From: Coprococcus aceti
Lineage (GTDB): Bacteria; Bacillota; Clostridia; Lachnospirales; Lachnospiraceae
Length of the DNA stretch: 64,000 nt
Direction of reading: 5' to 3'
NCBI RefSeq assembly: GCF_025567285.1
Contig: NZ_JAOQJT010000002.1
Coordinates: 248,001 to 312,000, forward strand
Shown here: positions 34,505 through 42,603 of the stretch, piece after piece
How positions within the stretch are numbered: position 1 is the first letter of the stretch
How the letters are laid out: each line of letters begins with the position of its first letter
Translations under genes and position numbers: made by a program
Notes under the pieces: model-generated
Told to the model about the DNA's origin: nothing
Seen by the model: only the letters and a program-made list of their open reading frames with translations
The model's database searches: none

Positions 34505-35815
34505 TTACATATCATCGCCAATTACTGCATGAATAAAATCAGCACCACTTGATTCTACAATACAAACATCGACTTGTAAAGCATCTGTGAGCTCTGCAAG
34601 CGTCACATCATCAAGGAATTTTGGCTCATCCGCCATAAGAGTATTGGAAGGCAGTATAAGCCGCTGCCCAAGAGGCTTTCCTGTGAGCTGCTTTCTTATA
34701 TCTCCACCCGTAAGCAATCCTGTCACGGTTATTCTATGTCCAAAAAAATCATTAATGATCTTATACAGATGCACCTTCACATTAGGGAACTTCTCAGGGA
34801 TCCTGTTAGCAAGGAGCTTTATGGAATCATATACGAGCACTCCAGTAACCATGGACACCTCATACTCTCTGTCATCGCCCTCTACGCAGCTCCACTCTTC
34901 ATCAAACTCATCTATGAGCAGTCTCACCATGCCCACACCATTTTCAAGCTGGATAAAGCCATCATACCTATCAGCCTCAGGGAAATCCCTGCCAGCATTT
35001 ATATACCATTCATCACTTGCCTGGACAAAATGTGTGCCATGCTTTTCAAATGCCTTTTTCTGAAAATGTTCTATTATATCAATAACCTCGCAGGCGTCCT
35101 CTCTGTTGAACGGTTCAAGATGGAACAAGCCATCTCTGTAATCTGACAAACCGACAGGGACCACGGATAAGCTCTCCATAACAGGAACAAACTCCATAAG
35201 ATCAGAGATCGTACGCCACAATTCCTCCCCATCATTTATCCCCTTGCACAGAACTATCTGTCCATTCATAGGAATACCAGCTTCATAAAATTTCCTTATA
35301 TAGTCAAGTATGGCACCGGCAAATCTGTTGTTCAGCATACTGCAGCGCAGCTTGGGATTGGTAGTGTGCACCGATATATTTATCGGAGCAAGGTGATAAT
35401 TTATTATTCTGTCAATATCCTTTTCCTTCATATTAGTAAGGGTAATATAATTTCCCTGAAGAAATGACAGTCTGGAATCATCGTCCTTGAAATATATAGT
35501 GTCTCTCATACCTTTCGGGTTCTGATCAATAAAGCAGAATATGCACTTGTTATAGCAAGACTTGTAATTATCCATCAAGGAATTTTCAAAAACAATCCCT
35601 AGATCCTCGTCATAATCCTTATCTATCTCCAGAAGCCACTCCTCGCCGTCAGACTTCCTCACGAGAAGTTCTATATATTCGTCATTTATGAGATACTGAT
35701 AGTCAAATATATCCTCTATAGGATGGTCATTGACCGCCAGAATATTATCTCCCGGTTCGATCTCCATCTCCTGGGCTATACTTCCCTCAAGTATTTCCTT
35801 TACAATATGTTCCAT
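34505..35815 (-). CDS. DUF512 protein: PDZ-like plus radical-SAM-type Fe-S domain
   Basis: A 436-aa member of the DUF512 (NifB/MoaA-like) family, widespread in Clostridia next to der. Residues 1-70 resemble a PDZ domain (LEGSIAQEMEIEPGDNILAVNDHPI). Near residue 90 CYNKCIFCFIDQNPKGMRDTIYFKDDD supplies three Cys in a CxxxCxxC arrangement for a 4Fe-4S cluster as in radical SAM enzymes. NISVHTTNP follows, and the C-terminal part (VTGLLTGGDI, LPSNTLMADEPKFLDDVTL) is the DUF512 core. The biochemical function is not established. GAGGAAATT precedes the ATG; der starts 25 bp downstream, indicating an operon. Confidence 0.9.
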   Translation of the reverse strand: MEHIVKEILEGSIAQEMEIEPGDNILAVNDHPIEDIFDYQYLINDEYIELLVRKSDGEEWLLEIDKDYDEDLGIVFENSLMDNYKSCYNKCIFCFIDQNPKGMRDTIYFKDDDSRLSFLQGNYITLTNMKEKDIDRIINYHLAPINISVHTTNPKLRCSMLNNRFAGAILDYIRKFYEAGIPMNGQIVLCKGINDGEELWRTISDLMEFVPVMESLSVVPVGLSDYRDGLFHLEPFNREDACEVIDIIEHFQKKAFEKHGTHFVQASDEWYINAGRDFPEADRYDGFIQLENGVGMVRLLIDEFDEEWSCVEGDDREYEVSMVTGVLVYDSIKLLANRIPEKFPNVKVHLYKIINDFFGHRITVTGLLTGGDIRKQLTGKPLGQRLILPSNTLMADEPKFLDDVTLAELTDALQVDVCIVESSGADFIHAVIGDDM

Positions 35816-35877
35816 AATTTCCTCTTTTATATTAATTGTCTACGGATCAAAAGCTGCAGCAAATGAATAACGCCCTA

Positions 35878-36723
35878 TCATTCAGGGAGCATGATCACCG
35901 CCGCAAGATTACCCCGCAGGCCTTTGCTCGCCCTGTGTGAAAAAAGCCATTCGCTGTTACAGCATGTACATATATTTGTCACGTCAATATTCTCAGGTTT
36001 TACACCTGAATCAACAAGATTGTAATAGTTGGCCTTGTGGAGATCAAGCAGATATTTGCCATTACCCTTGCTAAATACGATCTGAGCCGCCTCTGCTTCC
36101 GTATATGCCGCCATAAAGCGTTCAGCTACATCTTCACTCACCTCATAGCAATTCTTGCATATAGAAGGTCCTATGGCGCAAATGAGATTCTCTGGAGATG
36201 TTCCATATTCAGACTTCAATCTGTTTATCATATGTCCGCTTATCTTGCTGACGGTTCCCTTCCACCCGGAGTGATTCGCCGCAACAACCTTTTTCACCGG
36301 ATCATAGAACAATACAGGGACACAGTCCGCATAAAATGTCATAAGTGGTATCCCCGGAACATCCGTCATAAGTCCATCGATCTCCAGAATATCCGACTCT
36401 CTGATTATTCCCTTTCCGGCATCCTTCTCTGTAACTTTATATATGTCTGTCTTATGCACCTGATCTGAGAACACAAGCTTTTCGTAATCATACCCCACTG
36501 CAGTGGCAAATCTGCGGTGATTCTCCATTACCAGATCCGCATCATCGCCTCTGTGGAAGCTCAGGTTCATGGAACCCAGATATCCCTCACTCACTCCGCC
36601 GATCCTGGTGGAGAATGCATTTACAACTCCGGCTCTGTCCAATTTGTCAAATGATATATAATCCACGCCATCCACCGTGTGGACATGTGTTGAATTGTCT
36701 TTCCTAATATACTTTATATCCAT
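35878..36723 (-). CDS. pgeF: Peptidoglycan editing factor PgeF (YfiH/multicopper-laccase fold)
   Basis: A 281-aa protein of the DUF152/YfiH family. In E. coli it removes wrongly inserted L-Ser from UDP-MurNAc peptides, and relatives act on purine nucleosides. Metal-site signatures: FSDQVHKTDIY (His), TFYADCVPVLFYDP (Cys), VVAANHSGWKGTVSKI (His). IGPSICKNCYEV and a C-terminal CTCCNSEWLFSHRAS are also present. Start: ATG at 36723, because AGGA lies 8 nt upstream; this makes it overlap the yraN end. An ATG at 36732 is the alternative. Confidence 0.9.
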   Translation of the reverse strand: MDIKYIRKDNSTHVHTVDGVDYISFDKLDRAGVVNAFSTRIGGVSEGYLGSMNLSFHRGDDADLVMENHRRFATAVGYDYEKLVFSDQVHKTDIYKVTEKDAGKGIIRESDILEIDGLMTDVPGIPLMTFYADCVPVLFYDPVKKVVAANHSGWKGTVSKISGHMINRLKSEYGTSPENLICAIGPSICKNCYEVSEDVAERFMAAYTEAEAAQIVFSKGNGKYLLDLHKANYYNLVDSGVKPENIDVTNICTCCNSEWLFSHRASKGLRGNLAAVIMLPE

Positions 36724-36736
36724 ATCCGCCATCCTA

Positions 36737-37099
36737 TCAATATCCCGAATACTCAAATGCATTTTCTATATGATGTATATCCTCACCAAGTATGGTTATC
36801 ACATCAAATCTAACCGGGGTGTCCATTCCATATCCATATTTGTTCAGGAAGAATAATGCAGTCCTACATATCTGTCTCTGCTTGCGCACATCGACAGCCT
36901 CCTCCGGCAAGCCCTTATGTACTCCGGACCTATACTTCACCTCGATAAACACTATATATCCATCGTGTTTTGCCACTATATCTATCTCACCGCTGGCCAC
37001 CCTGAAATTCCTGCACAGGATCTCATAGCCCCTGCCAGCCAGATGATCAGCAGCTAAAGCTTCCTTTTCATTACCGGTTGCTCTGCTGTTATACATCAT
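36737..37099 (-). CDS. yraN: YraN/UPF0102 endonuclease-fold protein
   Basis: A 120-aa protein of the UPF0102 family with a PD-(D/E)xK nuclease-like core: NEKEALAADHLAGRGYEILCRNFR, then GEIDIVAKHDGYIVFIEVKYR, with the Asp/Glu-x-Lys triad visible. The in vivo role is unsettled. It is almost always found beside rnhB, as here (37 bp downstream of it). Tandem ATGs at 37099 and 37096 both follow AAGGTGA; the much longer frame to 37303 overlaps rnhB and is rejected. Confidence 0.9.
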   Translation of the reverse strand: MMYNSRATGNEKEALAADHLAGRGYEILCRNFRVASGEIDIVAKHDGYIVFIEVKYRSGVHKGLPEEAVDVRKQRQICRTALFFLNKYGYGMDTPVRFDVITILGEDIHHIENAFEYSGY

Positions 37100-37136
37100 T
37101 TCACCTTTCCATGAATATATGTGTGATGAACAATTG

Positions 37137-37892
37137 TTATACAAAGTTCTTGATAAACGTCCTTCTGTGTATTGCGCACGGACCGATCTTCTTGAGCGCA
37201 TCAATGTGCTCTGCCGTACCATATCCCATGTTTTTTGCAAATCCATAACCCGGATACAGACTGTCATACTCAACCATAAGCCTGTCCCTTGTAACCTTTG
37301 CAATTATACTTGCTGCCGCAATCGACGCAGACAGCGTATCACCTTTTATTATGCCTACCTGCTCGATATCAACACCCGGAATATTAACCGCATCGTTTAA
37401 CAGGAGCTGTGGTTTAACCTGAAGCTTCGATATAGCCTGCTTCATCGCCTCGTAATCTGCATTGAGAACATTTATCTCGTCAATTACTTTCTCGTTTGCC
37501 ATACCCACGCCTACAGCTACAGCCTTCGCCATGATCTCATCGTATAGAGCCTCCCTCTTCTTCGGTGTGAGCTGCTTGGAGTCGTTGAGGTATAAAATAT
37601 CACAGTCCTTTGGAAGAATGACTGCAGCAGCCACTACAGGGCCTGCAAGCGGGCCTCTTCCGACCTCATCTATACCACATATATATCCCTTATCAGCGTA
37701 TTTTCTCTCAAATTCAAACATTTTATAGCTGCGGGCTTTTTCCTTTTCAAGAGCATTGATCTTTTTCTGAGCGGACGCTATGATCTTCTTTACCCCATCT
37801 CTCTCATCGTCGCCATACTTCTCGATAAGCCCCGAATATTCACTTACATCAGCATCAGCAAATACTTTTTTTATCTCCGCTATACTTTCCAT
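37137..37892 (-). CDS. rnhB: Ribonuclease HII
   Basis: A 251-aa RNase HII, which nicks RNA in RNA-DNA hybrids and at single ribonucleotides. The catalytic signature GIDEVGRGPLAGPVV is near residue 72 with Asp/Glu metal ligands, followed by LNDSKQLTPKKRE and SIAAASIIAKVTRDRLM. A helical N-terminal extension of about 65 residues precedes the core, as in Firmicute enzymes. Start: ATG at 37892, with GGAGGACAT upstream. Confidence 0.96.
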   Translation of the reverse strand: MESIAEIKKVFADADVSEYSGLIEKYGDDERDGVKKIIASAQKKINALEKEKARSYKMFEFERKYADKGYICGIDEVGRGPLAGPVVAAAVILPKDCDILYLNDSKQLTPKKREALYDEIMAKAVAVGVGMANEKVIDEINVLNADYEAMKQAISKLQVKPQLLLNDAVNIPGVDIEQVGIIKGDTLSASIAAASIIAKVTRDRLMVEYDSLYPGYGFAKNMGYGTAEHIDALKKIGPCAIHRRTFIKNFV

Positions 37893-37956
37893 ATGTCCTC
37901 CACCTAAAAACAAGGACCATTGCCACTTTTTAGGCAACAGCCCCTGATATCTTATC

Positions 37957-38982
37957 CTATTCTATCTTGCCAAAACCGCCTGTAAATCTGAATACAGCCC
38001 TGCCGATGATGTCTTTCTTGTGTATATTGCCAACATCCTCCACACGGCTGTCACGGCTGTTGTTTCTGTTATCTCCCAGAACAAAGTACTCGTCATCACC
38101 CAGTGTGATCTCCTCGGCTGCAACTCCGCGCTTGTCGCTGGCTATGGCCTCTCTGCCATACACATCGCCCTCCAGAGGCTCGTCATTTATATAGATAACA
38201 CCATCTTCGTCTATATACACTGTCTCACCCGGAAGTCCGATTATACGCTTGATGAAGAAGGTCTCATCATCGTCTCCATACGGGAATACAACCACATCAA
38301 ATCTCTTCGGCGAGCCAAATTCATACTCAAGCTTGTCGATCCATAATGTATCTCCGCTGTGAAGAGTATTGCTCATGGACTCTCCACTGACCTCTGTTCG
38401 CTGTCCGACAAATGTGAGCACAGCCCAGCATATGCCAATTACTATTATTATATAAATACACAGAAATATGAGATCCTTGACAATATTGACTTCCTTTTCG
38501 GCCTTTTCTTTCTTTTTTGCCTCTTTCTTCTCTTTCCTGAGCTGCTTCTTTAAAGCCTTCTCGTCAAGTTCTCCATCCTCATTGTACACTTCTTCAGAAG
38601 AGTCTGTATTAACCGCTTCTGCAGTTTTATCTGAGCTCTCAGATTTAGCTGCTCCTGCAGCTTCTTCCGATGTCTCCTTCTGAGATGCTTCTTCCGATTT
38701 ATCTGCTGTCTCCGCCTTTGCATCAGCCGAACTCTCAGCGACTGCTTTGTCCCAGGACCAGGAGGACTTCTCCTTATTTTCCTGCTCATCGTCGGCAGTT
38801 TTCTTTTCAGCTTCCTTTGCTTCCTTCGCAGCCTTTTTTGCAACCTTCTTCTGTTCTTTATCTATCGCTTTCTGACGCTTCTTCTCATATTTGGCGATCT
38901 CTTTGTCCCTTTCCTTCTTCGCAGGGTCATCCTCAAATATATCGTTTAACGCATCAGCAACATTCTTGTTTTCTTCACTCAT
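37957..38982 (-). CDS. lepB: Signal peptidase I with a long charged N-terminal extension
   Basis: A 341-aa type I signal peptidase. Residues 1-165 are a low-complexity cytoplasmic region rich in Lys, Glu and Ala (KKERDKEIAKYEKKRQKAIDKEQKK, later Ser/Asp/Glu-rich), probably coiled coil plus a disordered part. A single membrane helix is near 168-191 (DLIFLCIYIIIVIGICWAVLTFVG). The catalytic Ser is in SGESMSNTL near 203 and the Lys in FFIKRIIGLPGE near 243. GDNRNNSRDSR is the family box near 300. The extension roughly doubles the usual 170-190 aa. The ATG directly follows the rbgA stop codon. Confidence 0.94.
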   Translation of the reverse strand: MSEENKNVADALNDIFEDDPAKKERDKEIAKYEKKRQKAIDKEQKKVAKKAAKEAKEAEKKTADDEQENKEKSSWSWDKAVAESSADAKAETADKSEEASQKETSEEAAGAAKSESSDKTAEAVNTDSSEEVYNEDGELDEKALKKQLRKEKKEAKKKEKAEKEVNIVKDLIFLCIYIIIVIGICWAVLTFVGQRTEVSGESMSNTLHSGDTLWIDKLEYEFGSPKRFDVVVFPYGDDDETFFIKRIIGLPGETVYIDEDGVIYINDEPLEGDVYGREAIASDKRGVAAEEITLGDDEYFVLGDNRNNSRDSRVEDVGNIHKKDIIGRAVFRFTGGFGKIE

Positions 38983-39831
38983 CTAGTCTTCCTTCGGGGT
39001 CTCCAATGTAATACGCCCCAGCTTTCCCGATCTGAAATCATCGATCAGCAGAGCCGCAGCCTTGTCATAATCGAGCTCCCCGCCCTTCTTAATGCATTGT
39101 CTCTTCTCTGCGATACCTGTCAGCATCTGTACAGGATCATCAACACTTTCAATATTATACCTTTGAACAAGGGTATTACAATAGTTTGCCTGTAAAAATT
39201 TAATTAATTCAACCGCTATATCCGTTATGCTGAGTATCTCATCATTGATCGAACCTATGAACGCAAGTCTGAGACCAACGGCCTCATCATCGAATTTCGG
39301 CCATAAAATACCGGGAGTGTCCAAAAGCTCAATATTCTTTCCAAGTCTTATCCACTGCTTGCCTTTTGTGACACCAGGCTTATTTCCAACCTTGGTGCAG
39401 GCCTTTCTCGCATAGGAATTGATAAACGTGGATTTGCCGACATTCGGGATGCCGACTATCATCGCCCTTATCGGACGGTTTATGATTCCCCTTTTTCTAT
39501 CCCTCTCTATCTTCTCTTTGCAGGCCTCCTGCACGATATTGTTGATACTCTTCATCCCCATACCGTCACGGGCATTTATCTTTGCAACGGCAAAGTCTTT
39601 ATTCTTATAATAGTTTTCCCACTTTGTTGTGACTGCATCATCCGCAAGATCTGATTTGTTGAGGAGTATGAGTCTGTATTTGTTCTTTGCAAGCTCGTCT
39701 ATATCAGGATTCTTACTACTGAATGGGATTCTTGAATCCACCAGCTCTATGACGATATCTATAAGTTTTATATCCTCCTGCATCATTCGTCTTGCTTTTG
39801 TCATATGTCCGGGATACCACTGTATATTCAT
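38983..39831 (-). CDS. rbgA: Ribosome biogenesis GTPase RbgA (YlqF)
   Basis: A 282-aa circularly permuted GTPase for late 50S assembly. The N-terminal signature MNIQWYPGHMTKARR is present. G4 LLNKSDLAD (near 58) precedes the P-loop GIPNVGKSTFIN (near 125) and switch II DTPGILWPK, the order diagnostic of the YlqF/YawG family. A C-terminal helical domain binds rRNA. It is flanked on both sides by signal peptidase genes, with a 10-bp gap upstream and zero downstream. Confidence 0.96.
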   Translation of the reverse strand: MNIQWYPGHMTKARRMMQEDIKLIDIVIELVDSRIPFSSKNPDIDELAKNKYRLILLNKSDLADDAVTTKWENYYKNKDFAVAKINARDGMGMKSINNIVQEACKEKIERDRKRGIINRPIRAMIVGIPNVGKSTFINSYARKACTKVGNKPGVTKGKQWIRLGKNIELLDTPGILWPKFDDEAVGLRLAFIGSINDEILSITDIAVELIKFLQANYCNTLVQRYNIESVDDPVQMLTGIAEKRQCIKKGGELDYDKAAALLIDDFRSGKLGRITLETPKED

Positions 39832-39841
39832 ATCTCTACCT

Positions 39842-40414
39842 CTATTTTATCTTTACTCTGCCCAGCATCTCGCTCTTTTGCACATTGCCAGCCGCCTGAA
39901 ATCTTGAATCCTGGCTGTTGTCCGGATTGTCTCCGAGCAGGAAGTATTCATTCTCTCCAAGTGTGATCGCAGATTCCGCTATTCCGGCTGTTTTTATCTC
40001 ACAGTCGACGGGATAATCTGCAAGCGGATTGCCATTTATATATACCTGACCATTCTGGATAAGCACAGTCTCACCCGGCAGGCCTACCACTCTCTTGATG
40101 GAATAGTATTCGTCCTGATTCTCAACTATACGATACGCTACCACATCGTATCTTTCCGGGGATGTCACCAGATAAACAGCCTTATTGACCAGATACGATT
40201 CTCCATCCGTCAGTGTTGGCTCCATGGATGGTCCTACCATATATACCGTCTGGAATCCAAATGCAACAAAACCATAACCAAGTATAGCCGCTGTCAGTAT
40301 CGATATGAACCAGCCAAGTGCGCTCTTCATAGTCTTTTTCAATGATCTCTGTTGTCTTCTCTGACGCCTTTTTTCTCTCCTTATCCTTCGGAGTCTGTCA
40401 TATCTCTCACTCAT
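39842..40414 (-). CDS. lepB: Signal peptidase I, standard length
   Basis: A 190-aa type I signal peptidase. A basic Arg/Gln-rich cytoplasmic head (RLRRIRREKRRQRRQQRSLKK) is followed by one membrane helix (residues 32-56). The catalytic Ser is in GPSMEPTL near 64, the Lys in YSIKRVVGLPGE near 104, and GDNPDNSQDSR is near 158. It is the second lepB within 2.5 kb, separated by rbgA. The two differ strongly outside the catalytic boxes, so this is not a recent duplication. Confidence 0.95.
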   Translation of the reverse strand: MSERYDRLRRIRREKRRQRRQQRSLKKTMKSALGWFISILTAAILGYGFVAFGFQTVYMVGPSMEPTLTDGESYLVNKAVYLVTSPERYDVVAYRIVENQDEYYSIKRVVGLPGETVLIQNGQVYINGNPLADYPVDCEIKTAGIAESAITLGENEYFLLGDNPDNSQDSRFQAAGNVQKSEMLGRVKIK

Positions 40415-40465
40415 GAATTCTATCCTTCAATCATCAATATATTTGTTCAGTTCATTTCATCCATT

Positions 40466-40499
40466 CTAAAAATGGCTGGAGTAGAAATACTCCAGCCAC
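40466..40499 (-). terminator. Terminator after rplS
   Basis: Stem TGGCTGGAGTA/TACTCCAGCCA with a short loop and a T5 run on the minus strand, 26 bp after the rplS stop. Transcription of lepB-rbgA-lepB must start again or read through. Confidence 0.92.
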
Positions 40500-40524
40500 T
40501 TTTACTTTCATGTTACAAGCTTTA

Positions 40525-40872
40525 TTATTTAACAAGCTCCTTAACCTTTGCTGCCTTACCAACTCTTGAACGTAAGTAGTAAATCTTAGCTCTTCTAACT
40601 TTACCTTTTCTTACAACTTCAATCTTCTCAACGAAAGGTGAGTGTACAGGCCATGTCTTCTCAACACCGCATCCGCTAGAGATCTTTCTAACTGTGAATG
40701 TCTCTCTGTTGCTTCCGCCCTGTCTCTTTACTACAGTACCCTCGAAGATCTGGATTCTCTCCTTGTTACCCTCTTTGATTCTGTTGTGTACCTTAACAGT
40801 GTCTCCTACGTTGAACTCATCAACGCTCTCCTTCATCTGTGAAGCTTCAAGATTCTTAATGTAATCGTTCAT
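40525..40872 (-). CDS. rplS: 50S ribosomal protein L19
   Basis: A 115-aa ribosomal protein at the 30S-50S interface. It contains FNVGDTVKVHNRIKEGNKERIQIFEGTVVKR, the family core, and the terminal GKVRRAKIYYLRSRVGKAAKVKEL. Start: ATG at 40872, with AAGGAGGAACACA upstream; the longer frame to 40953 runs through the leader. It is alone between its promoter and a terminator. Confidence 0.97.
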   Translation of the reverse strand: MNDYIKNLEASQMKESVDEFNVGDTVKVHNRIKEGNKERIQIFEGTVVKRQGGSNRETFTVRKISSGCGVEKTWPVHSPFVEKIEVVRKGKVRRAKIYYLRSRVGKAAKVKELVK

Positions 40873-40893
40873 TGTGTTCCTCCTTAATATTCT

Positions 40894-40955
40894 GATGTTC
40901 TTACTACCATATCCACCGGATATATGGGCACAGAGGACCATCACTCTTTTCACAA
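40894..40955 (-). promoter_or_regulatory. Possible structured leader of rplS
   Basis: The leader of about 83 nt holds a hairpin CCATATATCCGGTGGATATGG. Firmicute rplS genes often have an autoregulatory L19 leader; whether this is one cannot be shown from one sequence. Confidence 0.3.
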
Positions 40956-40962
40956 CTCATTT

Positions 40963-40991
40963 AATATAACATACTGAAATTGTAGATGCAA
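40963..40991 (-). promoter_or_regulatory. Promoter of rplS
   Basis: -35 TTGCAT (40991-40986), a 17-bp spacer, -10 TATATT (40968-40963). Predicted start near 40956. Confidence 0.7.
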
Positions 40992-41025
40992 GAAGAATTT
41001 TCGGATTTTATCCGTTTTTTAGCAA

Positions 41026-41059
41026 ACAGGGCATATAGATTGATTTCTATATGCCCTGT
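41026..41059 (-). terminator. Perfect 14-bp hairpin downstream of tmRNA
   Basis: ACAGGGCATATAGA / TCTATATGCCCTGT with a 6-nt loop. No long T-run follows on either strand (minus tail TTGCTAAAAAA), so it may be a factor-assisted terminator or an RNA-stabilising end for the ssrA transcript. A second hairpin GCAGACGC/GCGTCTGC lies at 41100-41140. Confidence 0.5.
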
Positions 41060-41194
41060 TGCATTAAATATCTTGTTCGACTTAATTCAGTCAAGTGGAG
41101 CAGACGCATTAGAAGGCGAACTTCGTTCGCAGGCGTCTGCGTGCTTCACAAGGATTCCTCCCACCTACGGCGGGCCCCTCCTTATGAAAATTAG

Positions 41195-41533
41195 TGGAGC
41201 TGGCGGGAGTCGAACCCGCGTCCAAAAGCTCATTCACTACAGTTTCTTCCATCACAGTCAGTGCTTTAACATTCCCTCAGCCTATCGCCCACTAACATGC
41301 TATAGACCTTAGTAGCTTCATGGATTTTCCTACATCGCAAAGCTTAGATGCAGGAGTTTGCCGAAAATCGACGCCATTCCTAAAGGCTCGGCGTTCCTAA
41401 AGGATGACGACTGCCCTTAGGCAGCGTATGCTAAATTATCGTTAGCGTTTATTTTTTTTCCAGCTTTTAGCGTGGCTCTGGTCCACGGATGGCTTCCATA
41501 GCTTCAAAACCCCTGTCGAAACCAGTCAACCCC
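41195..41533 (-). ncRNA. ssrA: Transfer-messenger RNA (tmRNA)
   Basis: The 5' end GGGGTTGACTGGTTTCGAC pairs with the 3' CAGCTCC to give a 7-bp acceptor stem, and the T arm GCGGG-TTCGACT-CCCGC is intact. The tag frame follows ATAAAC and reads GCT AAC GAT AAT TTA GCA TAC GCT GCC TAA, giving ANDNLAYAA after the tRNA-borne Ala. The 339-nt mature body has CTA instead of an encoded CCA after the discriminator A, so CCA must be added. With SmpB (about 0.6 kb upstream) it rescues stalled ribosomes. Confidence 0.97.
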
Positions 41534-41627
41534 TGATCATAGATCAGTGATAACCAATCATTTATAATATATGCAGCAAATATCAAAATAATACCTGCGC
41601 CTATATATCTTAATTTATCAGATGCTC

Positions 41628-41975
41628 TTACTCAGCGTCAGCAGTTGTATCTTCCTCTGCATCTGTCGCCTCTGCTGTATCTTCTGCATTTTCAGTTGTG
41701 TCTGCTGTGTCTTCAGCATCGGAAGCTGTAGCAGAAAACAGAGTGTCATAACCGCTGTCCTTCCAAGTCTTGTCTACATATTCTGACAAGCCTGAAGCAT
41801 CAACATACTTAGGTATCGCCTTATATATCTTCACACCCGCAACGCTTCCAACTATAGCAGCGATAACAACGATCGTAACTGTTATAGCAATAATCTTCTT
41901 GATCTTCTGCTTCCTAAGTATCTCCTTGCGGTGCTTTTTCTCATATTTCTTCTTATCTACTTTACTCTGACTCAT
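41628..41975 (-). CDS. Small single-pass membrane protein, unrecognised
   Basis: A 115-aa protein with a Lys/Arg-rich N-terminus (KVDKKKYEKKHRKEILRKQKIKK), one membrane helix at about residues 26-48 (IIAITVTIVVIAAIVGSVAGVKI), then an outside part ending in an Asp/Glu/Thr/Ala-rich acidic tail (DAEDTADTTENAEDTAEATDAEEDTTADAE). I do not recognise a family. Topology is probably N-in, C-out by the positive-inside rule. Start: ATG at 41975, with AGAAGG upstream. It lies between smpB and ssrA on the same strand; a functional link is only positional. Confidence 0.75.
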   Translation of the reverse strand: MSQSKVDKKKYEKKHRKEILRKQKIKKIIAITVTIVVIAAIVGSVAGVKIYKAIPKYVDASGLSEYVDKTWKDSGYDTLFSATASDAEDTADTTENAEDTAEATDAEEDTTADAE

Positions 41976-42129
41976 AACGCCCTTCTCCAGACTATCGTTT
42001 ATTTGATTCCGATACACACATTATATCTGAACCAGCTTATCTTATTCAACACCTTGCTAGTATAACACAAGCTGCATTATAATTCCAATAATAAGTTTGA
42101 TTTCACAGAAATTCCACAAACGCTCACGA

Positions 42130-42603
42130 TCAGAAGTCCTTGCTCCTGCTCTTGAGATCTCTCTCCATCTCGCGCTTCATATCCTTCTTGGCGATATCCT
42201 CACGTTTGTCGTAGAGCTTCTTACCTCTTGCCAGACCTATCTCCATCTTGACAAGTCCATCTCTGATATATACCTTGAGCGGCATAATGGTATAACCCTT
42301 CACCTTCTGCTGTCCGATAAGCTTGTTGATCTCGTACCTGTGGAGCAGCAACTTTCTCGTCCTGAGCGGATCTTTATTGAATATATTCCCCCTCTCATAT
42401 GGGTTGATATTCATTCTGTACACATACACCTCGCCGTGGTCTATTCCGACAAATGCTTCCTTGATACTGCAGTGTCCCTGTCTTATGGACTTTACCTCGG
42501 TTCCCACAAGCTCTATTCCGGCCTCAAACTTCTCTTCTATAAAATACTCGTGATATGCCTTTTTGTTATTTGCGATGAGAGTGTTTCCTCTTTCCTTTGA
42601 CAA
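42130..42603 (-). CDS. smpB: SsrA-binding protein
   Basis: A 157-aa OB-fold partner of tmRNA in trans-translation. Family motifs: NNKKAYHEYFIEEKFEAGIELVGTEVKSIRQG near the start, YVYRMNINPYERGN, RKLLLHRYEI, and the basic C-terminal tail GKKLYDKREDIAKKDMKRE that enters the decoding centre. Start: TTG at 42603, supported by AAGGAGAGGATACA; the next in-frame candidate upstream lacks a site, and no ATG fits the conserved length. It overlaps the 3' end of rnr by 38 nt, so translation is probably coupled. Confidence 0.95.
   Translation of the reverse strand: MSKERGNTLIANNKKAYHEYFIEEKFEAGIELVGTEVKSIRQGHCSIKEAFVGIDHGEVYVYRMNINPYERGNIFNKDPLRTRKLLLHRYEINKLIGQQKVKGYTIMPLKVYIRDGLVKMEIGLARGKKLYDKREDIAKKDMKREMERDLKSRSKDF

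Noticed and set aside
36737..37303. Longer 188-aa yraN start
   Set aside because: The first 68 residues overlap the conserved C-terminus of RNase HII in another frame, and AAGGTGA marks the start at 37099.
41195..41260. A separate tRNA gene at the T-arm-like sequence
   Set aside because: The acceptor partner lies 330 nt away and the tag-coding region is between them, so it is the 3' part of tmRNA.
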